Shown: positions 11,373-25,263, counted from the stretch's first letter. The stretch is DNA of 64,000 bases from Adineta ricciae (GCA_905250025.1 CAJNOJ010000077.1:124001-188000); one strand, 5' to 3'. Program-made: numbers and translations. Notes: a model not told the origin generated them from the letters alone.

Positions 11373-13061
11373 CTTAAAATTGAATAATAAAAAGGGAAAG
11401 AAACATAACAGTTATTTTGAAATCTACTCCATCACATTCATCTATTCTTATTTACATTCATTTGTTTACCAAAGCATGCGTCATAATTGATTAGGAGAAC
11501 AATAAGATATAATAACCACATGAGAACTAAGAAAAACGTCCTTTTCAAAAGCTAACTCGAAGTATTTGTAATTGTACTGAAGCGAACTATTAATATTCGT
11601 TTAAATGTATTATCCAATGGTAAAATAATATGTCGCTAAATGTTCGATGATATCATCTTGTGGTTTGCGTCACTATCGATGTCTTTCGATTGTGCTCAGT
11701 AGCGACAATAGACGAAATATAAAATCGTAAGTCCCACATGTTTTTTCTTTCTTTCAGAACAAAAAAAAAACAGAACAGTTCCAGATTGAAACAATCGGAT
11801 TCGAGATTCGATCAGTCCTTCATCAGTATGATTTTTTCTCTAATCCGTCGATAATATTTCAAGCATGTTTATTTTACAATTAGATTTTCAACTATCTGGA
11901 ACGTTCGAAATACAAATAAGTATGTATATTATCCTCTTGGATCCGACTTAACATATTCACGAGAGATATGTTCGGAATTTTGAAATGTATAGAAGTTTTT
12001 CGAGTAAGATGATTGTTATATAGGTCAATCGGATAACTTTTGTGACACGGCGCCTTTAGATAAAAAACACGCAAGAGTAATGTATGATAATCGGTCGTGT
12101 GTAAACGCTCGCTGTTTTTTTATTATTCCCAGCTCCATTATTGATGTTGTTTTGCGGTTTCCCCCCTACCGATCACATGCGCGATCAGTTTCGAAACAAA
12201 TCATGATATGTCGAAATATATTGATATGATTGTGATGAAATTCAATTCCTGAAACGATTCGTCATTCATTGTGATTAATATATATCGAAGTAATAGCAAT
12301 ATTTTTTTTTGCTTGCACAGTGCCTAATGACCCGTGTCATCTCGTGGACAAATTATTATTTATATTCCAAAGCGATGAATAAGTGTTCTTTGCTCTTCAC
12401 TTCTCTTGATTTAGTCGGGCGTTTGTTTTTCATATCATCTGACTAGCGAAAGCAAACTACCTTAGACGAACGGACGAGTTATATTAACTGGCAAGTATCG
12501 CTATTGTTCTTGTTGTTGTGCTTTTCATTTCTCATTTGACTTGTAATTTTGAGAAATAAATATATTTCGAATAACAAAGGAAAGGCGTTGTTGCATCCTT
12601 TACCTTCGATTCTCTTGATTGATTTTAATAACGTCCTTGCGTCTTCTCTTGCACCGTCATCATCTTCGCTGTTCTGTTTTAGATGATACATACACGCGTT
12701 GTCGTCACTCAATAAACGGCGAGAAACACGTAGTCAAGTGAGAATACGAGAAAGAATCATTATCATTAACATATACACACACATAGCAAACGATCGATTC
12801 AGGTAAAGATACGCGAAGCGTGCGAATAGGAATGAACAGAATATGAAAAAAAACGCGCCGGAGAAAAAAAAACGCGAAGAGGAAAAAAATCTACATGTAC
12901 ACTCTTGGTTTAATCGTTGTATTATCCTACAATTCACATGTGAAGTACAATAGTATCATTTGTATAGGTATTTGCTCGTCGATCAATTATTCTTCTTTGG
13001 ATGTTCGATAACATATCATCAATTGCTCGTGTTTTATCGTTTTGGTGATATTTCCTTCATC
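11373..13061. other. intergenic region, 1.7 kb, between divergent genes
   Basis: Lies between TIP30 (minus) and the Gln-rich gene (plus), so it must hold both upstream regions. It has A/T-rich runs and a poly-A tract near 11760, but no coding region or RNA gene that I can support. Two short minus-strand frames at 12479-12937 look fortuitous. Confidence 0.45.
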
Positions 13062-16000
13062 ATGGTTAGTTGGTAAGTACCAGGAAAGATTGATTTACAT
13101 TTGTATCTCGAGTAATCATGTTGTTTTTTTTCTTCTTTCTCTCTTGTCTTATCGTAGTGAACCATTTCAATCCTACAAAGTGCCACTGAAAGCGAATGGG
13201 CAATCGATTATTGAGCATAATCTTGTCACAATCTACTTGAATCTGGAATGGTCGGAGAATAATAATGAAAATCCCAATTTGATTATTCATATTATCGATA
13301 AAAGTAAACATCAAACGAATAGGTTAAACGGATCTTTTCATATCTTACATCATTATTTAGAAACATCACCAAAACCATGTAAAAATGAATCATCAATGTC
13401 ATATTTTCAACAAAATCAATCATCATTACTTGTTAATTCTATTCATCACCATCATCACCACCATCAACAGCAGCAACAGCAACAACAGCAACAACAGCAA
13501 CAACAGCAACAACAACAGCAGCAGCAGCAGCAGCAACAACAACAACAACAACAAAGTTTCGGCTCTTCGTATCAGCAACCACCACAACAACAGCAATACT
13601 ATCACCAATCATCTATGCCAAATAATGAACCACCGACAACAACAGCGACGTTAGCATCAGCCGGTGATCATAATGATGTTTCATCGACGACTACAACCGT
13701 TGTTTTCAGTGCTCTACCCGCTCAACCACTTCGTCCACCGTCGTCCGTATCTCATACACCGATCCATCAAATCAAAGCCGAAGTAAAAACTCAACTATCA
13801 CCTATCTATCGACGTCAACAAACGCCAACATCCCCATCAGCATGCTCATCAACGAATCAATCCTATTTATCATCCCAACATGTCATTCAAACCCCATCAT
13901 CCGATATGGAGACGCAATCAAATCTACAAATGGCGCCGTTATCAAAAAGTATCAGGTACATATTAGTAGCTTCGCCCTGGTGAATAATACATTGATAGTG
14001 TCTCACAGGAGTAAAAAATAACCCTTCACATCAGCTTGAATTAGATTGCGATAGCCCAACGTGATTTATTATCGTTTGGTAGCACATTTCCTACAAGGAC
14101 TATACTTTGTTTTGATCACGGTGATATCTTTATTTTAAATTAATCTACTAATAACAACTTTATTTTTGTCATCGATGAAAAATCAGCAGAAAAAAAGGTA
14201 GATCTTATCGTCATGTCTCATATATTAATTAAGTGAAAAATATTCTCTTTTGATGATAAACATCTTCTAATTAACTTTTTATTATATTTTCACTCGGAGA
14301 AAATATTCGTTTACCTGTAGAAAAATTGCATAACATCATTGCCATTAAACGAAATTCATCTGTTTGAACTCGTTCATTGTTTAGTTCAACATCGTTAACG
14401 AATCTTCCAGCAAAGCCGACATTGATTCATCCAAATGATTTGCAACAAACTTCGTCGGTCCCTGCATATCCATTGTCAAGCTCGTCAGCGTCCTCGACAG
14501 TCAAGGCTTTCGTATGCACTTGTTCAAAATCACATCTTGTCCATGAACAATCTTGTCCAACATTGACATTAATCAAACAGCAATCGAATGCCGCCACACT
14601 GGCATCTCAAACTATTATATGCCGGCCACCGATCAATCGAACGATCGCTCAACGTGCTGCCGTGGCCTCACAAATTCGTACAAATCGTTCGATTTCAATG
14701 ACACCTATTAAAGAACAAGGCCAAACACTATCAACAACATTGCTACCGTTTGCAATTCCAAATATGAAAACATCTGATTCGCCGCCAAATATTACAACAA
14801 TTGCGTCACAACAACAACAACAACAACAATCAAAGTAGAGAGAAAGAAAATGTAATCATATTTGACTGACTTCATTGTTTAGTTTTCCAACAATTAAAAA
14901 ACCAATCAATCGGCAACGAAGTATAGGTGTAGTAAATAATCGACAACGGAAAAGACGTATTGTTAAGCAATTAAGTGTTCCAAATGCGATCAATCACGAT
15001 CAAACATCATTTTATAATCAAATTAATTTAAGTATGGCCGAATTTAACTGTAAATATACGGAAAAAGAAAACATGAGATTGTCATTTTTTAGATGAAATG
15101 AAACAACAACCGCCATCAGCATTTTTAATAAAAGAAGAACGTTTGCCATCACCTAATCCAACAACGAAGTCGCCGTCAATAAAATTAGTATCACCTTATT
15201 CGATTCAAACGACGATAAGTAATTCCGATATTGATCAAACGATAGAAGAAGTTATTAACGGTAAAGGAGATATATCGATTAACGAATCGTCACATCTACA
15301 AACGAAAGTACATCATCCTCCTCCACCGCCGCCTTCTCAATTACACCAGACGCCGCAGCCGTCCTCCCAACTCGTCTGGGTACAAAACGGAACAGTAACA
15401 ACGAAAACATGGTTATCACCTTTATATCAAAAGCAACAAGCGCAGCAATCGGATTATGATTCGATTGGATCGACGTTAACTCATCAGGATGTGGTGAACA
15501 TCGCGCAACAAGTTGTCTTTCCTACGAATAATGAACAAAATCAAATGAACACAGTATTGCAACCAACGTTAACGAATAATAGTAAAAAAAGAAATCGATC
15601 AAAATCGACTACGAATGTGACTTTAAAGCGTAATCGCAATCGTAAACCGCTTCTCAATCGTCCTCAATCAGCTGCGATTATATCTCAGCAGGAAATCGGC
15701 AAATCAACAACCTCATCGCCTATCACTCCGACACTGAATCTAATCAATAAACCAGTTACATGGTCTAATATCCCAGCAACCTCAGGTTTTGTTACAACGA
15801 CGACGACTCTTCCTCTCCCTTCGACTGCTACTAACAATCCTTCATTGTTAACTTCGCATCAGCATTTATCATGTTCTTTTGAGAAGAATGATTCGTGGCA
15901 GACCCATTGTGTCGAGAATGTTGATTCAATGCTTGATGAGTTTCAGCTTGTTTCAATTGACGAACAACGAATGAATTCCAATCAGCATTTTGATTTCGAT

Positions 16001-17094
16001 CTAAGTACAGATGGATTCTCGTCGAAAACCAATGATCAATTTGGTGCTTCAACCCCTCCACCACCTCTCCGAACAACTGATAATCCAAGGTACACACTTT
16101 CGTCAACTGATAAACTTGTGAATCCATCGATAAATAGCTCTCGTTTATCTACCGGTGACGTTGATGTTTATGAACATTTTCTTAATCCGTACTCGTCTTC
16201 AATGTGGCAAGAAAATCAAGTGACATCTTCCGTGTCGACTCCACCTGATTTTCAATTAAACACATTTTCCCTTCATCAACATCAACAACAACAACAACAA
16301 CAACAGCAAGCACAATTACATCATCATCAAGGTCAACAACAAGCGCAACAACAACAACAACAACAATATTATTCTTCTCCTCAAATCAATGATGAACATT
16401 TCAATTCCTATAATTTATCATCGCAAGTAAGATTGTTATTCGATGTGCAATCTTAAATGTCAACTTTTCTACTAGGCAACGAATAAAAAATGATACAATT
16501 TCGTTTTCTTTCATCCCTTCACGTTTCGTTTTCTAAAGTTTCAATTAAAATTGTATTTTTACTTCACGCTAATAAATTCATTTGTATTCACTTTTCGTTT
16601 CGTAACTGCAAGATTACATCACGAAATTCACATGATAGACGCGACATCTCTTCAGATCGAGCTGATCGATGAGCTAAGTTTCATTGGAAGATAAGAAACG
16701 AAATAATGACCCAGTTTTGATTTTGATTCGATTTCTTCTATCTTTTCATCATAATCAAATGAATACAAACAATTTTCCACTGCAGACATCACAGCAATCG
16801 AAATCGACCGATGAACAACATTCACACAAGCCAACTTGTACACGCTGTGGTACCAGCCGACTGATTGATATCACACATCACGAATTTCCTAAACAAAAAG
16901 GTTTACTTTACGAATGTATGTCATGTGGAAACAATTCTCTTCGTTCCAATGTCTCAGATGATGAACGACAACGTCGTTTAGAGAAAGTTGCAGCTGATCA
17001 TCTAAATATCACTGAATGTCAATTTTGCTCCCAACGCTTTCATTCCTACCAAGATTACTTGAAACATTTACAAAGCGATCACGCATCACAATGA
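13062..17094 (+). CDS. large Gln-rich protein with C-terminal zinc fingers, unrecognised
   Basis: Six exons. A tiny first exon MVSC is split by an intron with donor at 13073. Exon 2 (about 13160-13955) has a His/poly-Gln tract (13441-13553). Later exons begin near 14383, 14882 (after TTTAG), 15093 and 16786. The exon at 15093 follows a 43-base intron. The protein is about 1000 residues, dominated by Ser/Thr/Pro/Gln with further Gln runs near 14810, 16280 and 16345. The conserved end (last 90 residues) has a CTRCG...CMSCG pair, a possible Zn ribbon, followed by a C2H2 finger CQFCSQRFHSYQDYLKHLQ with SDH. This makes it a likely nuclear, DNA- or RNA-binding regulator. The N-terminal stretch EPFQSYKVPLKANGQSIIEH looks structured but is not assigned to a family. 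Exon joins preserve frame. Confidence 0.75.
13441..13553 (+). repeat. CAN/CAR trinucleotide tract encoding poly-His/poly-Gln
   Basis: CAC/CAT codons encoding about seven His are followed by about 30 CAA/CAG codons, with interruptions mixing the two Gln codons. The tract lies in frame in exon 2 of the Gln-rich zinc-finger gene. It is a candidate length-polymorphic microsatellite. Confidence 0.9.
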
Positions 17095-17572
17095 ATCTTC
17101 TTCTTTTTTTTCTCTTCAGGCCAGTTCTTTTTATACAGTTAGTTATTTATTCGTCTACTTCTTTTTAACTGTTGATATCAATCACACTCTAGACATCTTG
17201 TAGTAAAATATATATCTTGTCCTTGAAATTTCGAAAAGACCATCGATATTGACAATCAGTACCGGATAACCCGAAGATAAAATACCTTGATCGGTGTACC
17301 TATCTAAGCTATCGATCAACGGATGTTTTTCTTTCTATTCTATAAAAAGCAAAAACAACAGCGCAATTGTATCTCGTTGATAAATATGGATAAACAAAAA
17401 CAATGCAGAATAACAGAAATTCGTGTCCTTCATTTTTCTCGTTCGCTAGTCTCGAAGTTTGTTGATATCGATTTGTGAGTCAGATGCACAGTTAATTAGA
17501 TCACTGCTGTCAGTGATAGCTAAGGCGCTAATTATTCGAGCGGAAGCATGTGGCGACTGAGAGATCATCGTC
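17095..17572. other. intergenic region
   Basis: The 3' flank of the Gln-rich gene and the promoter side of the polycystin gene, about 480 bases. No coding region, repeat or RNA gene recognised. Confidence 0.45.
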
Positions 17573-20164
17573 ATGTCCATGAAGACGAATCTTCAACTAA
17601 TGAACACAATTTCATCGACATCAGTTTTAGTTGATCAATCTATTGAAAACGCGAACCCATCTCGGATAGAGAAGCTTGTTCAATTACTTCTCTCATTCAA
17701 TGTTGATCGAAAGCGAATTGATGAAAGCAACCATCAGCATGCGAAACTTGTCCTACGGATCTTCGCTATCTATATGATTTTTGTTAGTAATGTGTTAATC
17801 GTCGCAGTACTAATGCAATCAACGGAAAGTTTTCTCATTACAAATACTTTTGAATACCATCTAATCCAAAAACGATTCGCAGTGAAGACGTTATTGACCG
17901 AACGAAATGTTCAGCATAATGTATACATGATTAATTTTAATCAGATTGCGACAATTCAAGATGTGAGTCATCTGTTTGTCGGTGGTGGAATTTGAGAGTT
18001 TTCCATGTAGATTTGGCAATTCATGAATGAAACACTTGCCGAAGTTTTCTTACGTGTACAACAGCAACCTTCAGGACCGAATTCGACTTTGATCCACTGG
18101 GTATTAGATCACTTTTTGTTGATCGGAGTCGTTCGGATGAGACAAGTTCGTGTCAAACCTGAAAAATGTTACATACCAAAATCGTATTCGGATGAAATCG
18201 CCGATTGTTACCCAGCCTATTCACCCGACAAGAAAGACACCGATCCGTGTAAGCGAAGATAACCGATCGTACTTGAAATCCTATCAAAAATCTCTTCATA
18301 GTTGGTCCAATCACGCTTAGCGATAGTACAGAAATCAATCTAAAGCAACCATGGCGTTTTATGTCCAAAGACAAGACTGGAATGGGCTCGCATACAGGTC
18401 AACACGGCAAATATGATGGAAGTGGATACATAGCCGATCTTGCGCAGTATGATCGAACATATCGACGTTTCACGAAAGATGTCAATGAACTGGAAAGATT
18501 TCATTGGCTTGACAAAGCTACCCGAGCTTTATTTATTGATATAATCACATACAATCCAAGTGTGAATCTCTTTTCATACATAAAACTTGTTTTTGAAATG
18601 CCGTTGACTGGCGGTATTTTTCCTTCCCACAAAATCGAGAATTTTCAATTGTTTCGGGTAATTGAACGGCAAAGAATTGTCTTGTTTCGAGGAATCGTCT
18701 TTCTAGTACGTTGGTTCAAAGAAATATGTTCTGATCACTTGCGAGGCTACTATCGTTCTATTCACAATCATCTTTCTTCTTGTCGAAATTCTAACAATGA
18801 TCAAGTTAAAACTCAAGATTTTTCTCAGTTTCTGGAATTGGATTGACATGATTCTTCTAGTGAGTGTTGATTCAAACCAAACCTCCCTTCAAACGTCTAC
18901 TTATTGCCTAGATCATTTCGATTCTCTTGATTATTGTCAACATCTATCGTCTGATTCTCATCAACTCGACTTTGACCAGTCAATTGTCAATTTATCTCGT
19001 AACATTCGACACAACAATCGTTAAATTACTTCGTCTTCACAATCTATTCGATACTTTGAGCATCCTACTCGCATCGATCAGTATCATTCGTATATTGAAA
19101 TATTGTGATTTTGCTGTGATGTTGATCCGAATCAAAGCAACGATTCAACGATGTCTCGGCGATCTGATCGGATTCCTTGTGATGTTCGTAGCAATAATGA
19201 TTGCCTATGCCCAAGTAGGACACGACTGGTGAAAATACGATGAGCGAGAACTGTCGGTTGTTTAGTTTGGGAATTTAGTCCTTGGTCAACAGGCACCTGC
19301 ATTTTCTACGGTGGGAAAAGCATTTGTTGCTCTATTTCGCACGGTATTGGGTGACTTTAATTTTGAGGATATTCGTGATGCTGCACCAATCGTTGGCCCA
19401 TTATTTTTCTTCTTTTGTATGTATTCCCTACATGAATTCAACTTTGAAAGCACTCAAACACACTTTTAGACATATTCTCTATGGTATTCATCCTATTCAA
19501 CATGGTTCTTGTAGATCGAACTTTTTTTCCTTTTCTTCTCCATATGATAAACTACATTTAGGCTATCATTGTCGACTCATACGAAGAACTTGGCAGCGAA
19601 CGTCGTGATATCATCAATCAAATGTTAGTTGATGTCACACCCTTCATGAAACATTCGATTCAAAGATTTTTCGAGCGACTTGGTGTTTGGACGAAAGTTC
19701 GAGTTCTCGTTCATTCGATAATTCGTGCAGAGGATATTTCCAATACGAAAACCATCGGAGATCTTTTACAAGAATTCAAGTATTCGGCCACTTCGTCTAC
19801 GCTCTATGAAGAACTTCACCAAGCCTTCGTGCATGACATGACAAAGACAATATCAAAGAAAGATTTCGATGCTTTTTTGAAATACGCTCATCGAGATAAA
19901 GATCGTCAACGTGACACTTTACAAAGTTTATTCACAGGAAAGAAGTCATTGATCAATTTCAATGAAGAACAAGACTGGAATACACATGCAAGTAATCTCT
20001 GTACAATACAGCAGTGGGCACAATTACGATATCGGATTGCACGTTTGGAAGAATTTTTCAATTCTATGGATGGAAAATGGAGATATTCGATGAGAACATC
20101 GAAGAATTTGTTTCGAAGAAGAAATGTTTCACGCGAAATTTCCGAGGAGAAGGAAAACACATGA
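17573..20164 (+). CDS. polycystin-2-family TRP cation channel
   Basis: About eight exons rebuilt in frame. A cytosolic N-terminus leads to TM1 (LRIFAIYMIFVSNVLIVAVL). The extracellular TOP domain follows with RVKPEKCYIP, LKQPWRFMS, GSGYIADL and the family signature LDKATRALFIDIITYNPSVN-LFSYIKLVFEMPLTGG. TM2-TM5 come next (ATIVLFTIIFLLVEILTMIK, SFWNWIDMILL, and RILKYCDFAVMLIRIKATI with GFLVMFVAIMIAYAQ). The pore helix and filter are FVALFRTVLGDFNFEDI (PKD2 has FRIILGDINF). TM6 ends FSMVFILFNMVLAIIVDSYEEL. The C-tail of about 170 residues has a degenerate EF-hand-like stretch near DMTKTISKKDFDAFLK and basic residues. The expected role is a ciliary or ER Ca-permeable cation channel. It has no long N-terminal extension. 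Confidence 0.92.
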
Positions 20165-22839
20165 TTATTGTTATTTTATATACATAGTAGTGAATATTTG
20201 TAATAAAGTGGAATGACAGATAGATAGAAGGCAAGGCAGATCACTCTTATTGCGTGATGTTATTTGAATTCTCTTGTGTAACAACAAGACTTCTGATAAG
20301 ACAAATGTTTTTACCGTGCAAAATGCAGTCGTAATCAAAGTAGAGCGAAAATGTGAGACTGTTCGAAGGTAACGGTGAGAATGTTCATGTATTCCCAACT
20401 TCCATTGAAAACGCACGAAATGAACCTTTCATTCATGCTCAGTTTAATTAGCGATGAATACGATAGGTATGTTCTTATTACAGGACATGTCAGCGCATAT
20501 AAAGAATTAAAACAACAATCGAAAAATATACGTAGACACGTCTTAAAGGTCATAGAGATTGTACAGTGCTGATGAAAAGGGTCAGTGTGTAGGTAAAATA
20601 CACCATTTAAAGCCGAAATTTGAACCGAAAACAAAGATACTTAACAGCAGACCAATCTTTGTTGAATTTACACCTAATGGTATTCTTCAATCTGATCAAT
20701 GTTCAACAAAGTTTACGCAAAATCAGAATAGATTCCAATTATGCTTGATAATTATCTTTCACACGTTTACAATTGTAGAACATGAATTATCGTCTACCGT
20801 TTCATTGTAGAAACAGTCTTTCTTCTTTCTTGACCTGAAGCCGGCCAAGTGAACTTTCATCAAATACATACACATGACGGAAGTTCACTTTTCTCCTGTC
20901 GCTCGCTCTCTCTCTCTCTCTTTCTCCTTCTCTCACGTTTTAATTCCGGTAGCTGATACTATACCCACCTTTTGGCGTCATCTACTGCCTACGAAACAAT
21001 GAATGGATAGAACAAAGACGAAAGGAGCAATATGTGGTCAGTTAGTAAGTAATGGTCGATTTTTTTCTCGTTTACCACACACGTTTATAGGTTAATGTCG
21101 TTTGTCTTTCGCCGATGTGTTAACATATTTTATATAAATAACATAGGACAAAGTAAAATCTTTTATAATTTGAATGAGAGAATGAAAATCTGGTTCATAT
21201 GAAGCGCATACCGCTCATTCTTTTTATTCATTCATTCTTTAGATGACAAGGAAAGGTCTATTTAATTTCACTTATATTCTCGTTTGTCGATCGATGTGAT
21301 CATAAACTAGTTCTCAGGAGATTTTCTTTGGCTCTTTACTTAATAGACAAGCGACAAGAGAAGGCAACAGAGAGAGAGAGGAAAAAAATTAGTCAGCAGC
21401 CTTGCCTTCTAAATCATGTTAATGTATTCTATATAGATTGAATCAACGAAGGGAACAAGAGCGTAGCAGAGCGTCGTCTGTCATTCGTTTGTAGTCATCT
21501 TATGTATGTGTTCTGTGCACACAAACTTGGCGATCATTCTCCGAAAACTGAATGATATTGACCATGTGCTAACTTAATTTTGGTTTGCTTAACTCCGTCT
21601 AAGAAAAAGAGAAGAGTTCATCTTGAACTCTTTCACTGTCTTTACATTCGCTCATTTTTTTTTCCTTCGTCTCGTCATCAACACTATATGAGTTTCCATT
21701 TGCTTTCTCCTTGTATGCACACGAGTTTATAGCTACAGCGTTTTTCTTTTCTCTCTCTTCTCCTCATTTTTCTTCAGTCTAGTAGATCAAACATTTGTCT
21801 CGGTGGCGGAGGCAGCAGTAATGGAGTGAAGTAAAGAATGACGAGAAGAGAAGAAAAAAAATATATGAGTCGGCCAAGTGAGAGAGAGAGAGAGAAGGAG
21901 AAACACAGACCAATTTTGTTTTCATACTTCTACTATTGTGTTGTGTCGCTGAATCATCCTTGATTAAGACGAAAGAAAAGGAAAAGAAAGGACAAACGGA
22001 GACGAAGAAGCAAAAAAAAAACAAGAAAACACACAGATTTTTCTTTTCGCTCATTCAGGACGGCCATTGTTGTCGAGTCTTTCATAATAAATTTTTTTGA
22101 CAATCTGGTAAGATACTTTTTTGTTGTTGTTAATATGAATAATATCAAAGTAAAAGACAGAGGAAGAACGATCGATACAAAACGGATGTTTTTCTTTTTT
22201 GATAGCTAAGTTAGTGAGGTGGAAGGTGTTAGAGAGACTATCGAATGACCAATTGCGATCGGCTTGTCTATGTTTGATGTTCAAGCAAACAAATGAGAAT
22301 TCTAATATGCATATCGATGGCAAGGTCATTGGAGATTTTTAATTAGAAATTTTGTTTGATTTCGATAACCCATATATCAATGTGTTTTTCTCTTCTCTCT
22401 CGCTCGCTCGCTTGTTTTTAAGTCCATTAAGATTTCGAATCTCCTGGTGTGATGTACATATACAGGTGAAAGTAAGTGGATTTTTAGACCAGATGCCGAA
22501 GATTAACGTATTCAAACGTGTGTCTAATAAGGTTCAAGAGGTCAAGAGAGGTGTGAAAATGAATGAAGTGTCATAAAGAAAATAACAGTAGTGTGGAGAT
22601 GACATACGATTCATCTTGTATACAGTTAGCCATCTCATAGTATTATCGATTACGAGGTCAGTGTTTGACATTTGAGCATCTGTTTTTAGTTATACATATC
22701 TCATTAATTGCACTACTCTGATATGCATAGCTTCGAGCATCGCTATGTTATTCACTCAGCTTTGTGCAATTGAGATGACAAAATAATGAAGTGTACTTTT
22801 AGATTATTATATATACGTAGTAGAGTCGAACGATTATTC
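20165..22839. other. gene-poor interval, 2.7 kb, with CT/GA microsatellites
   Basis: Holds the 3' flank of the polycystin gene and the upstream region of the Tau-like gene. Contents seen: a CT tract at about 20903-20935, a GA tract at about 21883-21899, and a 10-base perfect inverted repeat at 20847-20890. No protein family recognised in any frame. Leader exons of the downstream gene could lie here. Confidence 0.5.
20847..20890. repeat. inverted repeat (10-base arms, 24-base loop)
   Basis: AAGTGAACTT at 20847-20856 is exactly complementary to AAGTTCACTT at 20881-20890. Each arm also reads as two near-palindromic half sites (AAGTGAACTT is a degenerate palindrome). It could be a hairpin or a paired protein-binding site upstream of the Tau-like gene. 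Confidence 0.5.
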
Positions 22840-25263
22840 ATGTCGGATCAGAATCTAGTTGATGATCCACTTGTTTCGTTTGATCAACCATCACCGACGA
22901 AATCCAAAACGAATGAATCTTATGAGAATCGCTTGCTAGATGATATTGATCCATTCGGAAATCATAATGGAACAAACGGAAATAGTACCAATGATTCCAA
23001 TCAATTTTCCATAACAAATGATCTTTTCCCAACAGATCCCGACCAGGATGAGAAAGGTATAGATTTATTGAAAAGAAAAATCAAATCCATCAAAGGAATC
23101 ATTTATATTTAGCTAATCATCACGAATATTCCACGCAGAAAAATGAAGAATCAAAAGCTTCACCTTGGGATTCTCAGTCGTATATGAATGGTAGTGCAAC
23201 AAATCAAAATTCTCTTTTACTTGAATTCGATCCTGAAGCACCTACTCCAGCAGCCGAAAATTCTACTAATCAAAACGCGCTATTTTCTAATGGCCAACCA
23301 ACGAATACGGCAACTCAGCAAAATAACAAAACTGAAAGTCTTCTTGATTTCGAAGGTTCATCTGATAATACCAATGAGTCCCAGCAACAATCACATTTAC
23401 CTAGCTTCTCCAATCCAGCTCCTAATCTAAAGTCAACAGATACTGATCAGAACGTGCCTTTAACTCCTCAATCCGCTGAACAGGAAAAAGAACTATTGCA
23501 TCAAGCATTTGATGAAGTCGATCATGCTGCTCAAGAATTGGTAGCCAAAGTTGATTTAGTTACAACACCAACTCCACCCCCAACATCCGATTCACAACCA
23601 CCACCATCATTTGATACAGAACAAAAAGCTGATGTTCCGATTGTACCAAAACCAGCTGCTACTGCTACTACTTCAAAAGCAGACTCAGCATCGTCAATAA
23701 AGAAGCCTGCTGCCAGTGCTATACGACCGACCAGTGCTGCCAAACCGAAGGCATCATCAACAGCTGTTGCGGCATCTAAAAGCACAGAACATAAACCAGC
23801 TGCTGCAACTTCAACTACTAAAAGTACAGAGCATAAACCAACGGCTTCGGCAACAAAAACTACTGAATCAAAACCAGCAGCAACTGCGTCAGCGACAGGT
23901 CGTAAGACAATCCACTCTGCACCAGCAACTGGCTCTGCGTCGACAGCTACCAATAGAACAAAAGCAACACCTACTTCACCTTCTGCGGGACCTTCGACAA
24001 CTCCAAAACCAGCGGTAAGTTTAACACTTTATTAAAACGTCTCCGGAATAATAAACTGCCTTCTCTTCAGCGTGATGTTCCATCTAAATCTTCTTCAACT
24101 GCAGCAACAGGAGCAACAGGAACAGGAACAGCATCTTCAACAGCAACTAAGCCTAAGCCTACTGCTAGTTCTACGACAGCAACAAGTACATCTCGACCAA
24201 CAGTTAAACCAGTAACAAAACCAACTCGCCCATCGACAGCTCCCAAAACTTCTGCTTCAACAGCGTCAGCAGCTACTGATCAAGAAACAACCATACTTTC
24301 CACAGCACCAGAGGGTAGTTCTTCGTCTGCACCTACGACAGCGAAACCTAATATACGAGCACCATTGCACTCTACTAAACAACCAACAAAAACAACTACA
24401 ACAACAAGTACTGCTGGTGCCACAGGTACATCGCGCGCAGCTGCATCGACGACTAAATCAACAGCTGTCAAAGAACGACCGACGTCACATAGCCGTGCGA
24501 CAAGTAAAATTCGATTGCAGTCTTTTGTTGAATATCCTACTGTTTATTTCTGTTTGCAGCGAGACCAGCAACTGCCGCTAGTGCATCAGCTACAATAGCT
24601 CCTAAACGGGCGAATAGTGCTAGTCGTCCAGCAACGGCTGATACTGCGTCTCGTCCAGCACGATCAGTTGCGGCCGACGGTGCTTCAGGAACAACGGTAC
24701 ACAAATTCATTTTCATTCTCGTCTTTGTTTCGTTGACATTTCCCTGCTTTTCTATCGTAGTCTGCACGACCACAATGGAATTCGACTACTTCTAAAGTAG
24801 GCTCTCTTCAAAATGCAAGTCACAAAGCTGGTGGCGGTACTGTGAAGGTAAGAAATCTTAATTCTATTCCAGTTTCACAGATGTTGCTGAGACTTATTAA
24901 ATGGTACGTATGCCCATTTTTAGATTCCAAATCAAAAACTTCAGTGGAATGCTAAATCAAAAGTTGGCTCGCTCGACAATGCTAGTCACAAAGCTGGTGG
25001 TGGCACAGTCAAAGTATGTCTAGCGATTAGCCTTGATCCAAATCAAATTTTTGATCGTTCTCTTCTTGTCTTAGATTGAAAGTAAAAAGCTCGATTTCAA
25101 AGAGAAAGCCAAAGCCAAAACCGACAGTGGTCATCACGAAACGATGACATCTGGTAATAGCGATGGGGCAAGTGCTAGTGTAACAGTTAATGATGAACAA
25201 CAGAAAGAAACTCAACCATCAGACGAACAACAAACTCATGATGACGGTGACAAACAAACATAG
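22840..25263 (+). CDS. Tau/MAP2/MAP4-type microtubule-associated protein
   Basis: The N-terminus MSDQNLVDDPLVSFD is acidic, with repeated short LL-[DE]-F and DPF-like motifs (SLLDFEG, DIDPFGN) that resemble clathrin-adaptor ligands. A projection region of about 450 residues is rich in Ala, Thr, Ser, Pro and Lys. The C-terminal exons each encode one tubulin-binding repeat: SKVGSLQNASHKAGGGTVK (exon near 24762-24846), SKVGSLDNASHKAGGGTVK (about 24924-25013), then IESKKLDFKEKAKAKTDSG, matching the end of the Tau/MAP2 repeat block. Only two full KxGSxxNxxHxxGGG repeats are visible, against three or four in vertebrate Tau. The stop is at 25261-25263. Expected role is stabilising microtubules. The start at 22840 is the first Met in the acidic exon. 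Confidence 0.9.

Noticed and set aside
13426-13608. Antisense poly-Leu frame opposite the Gln tract
   Set aside because: It is the mirror of the CAG/CAA repeat and has no independent evidence.
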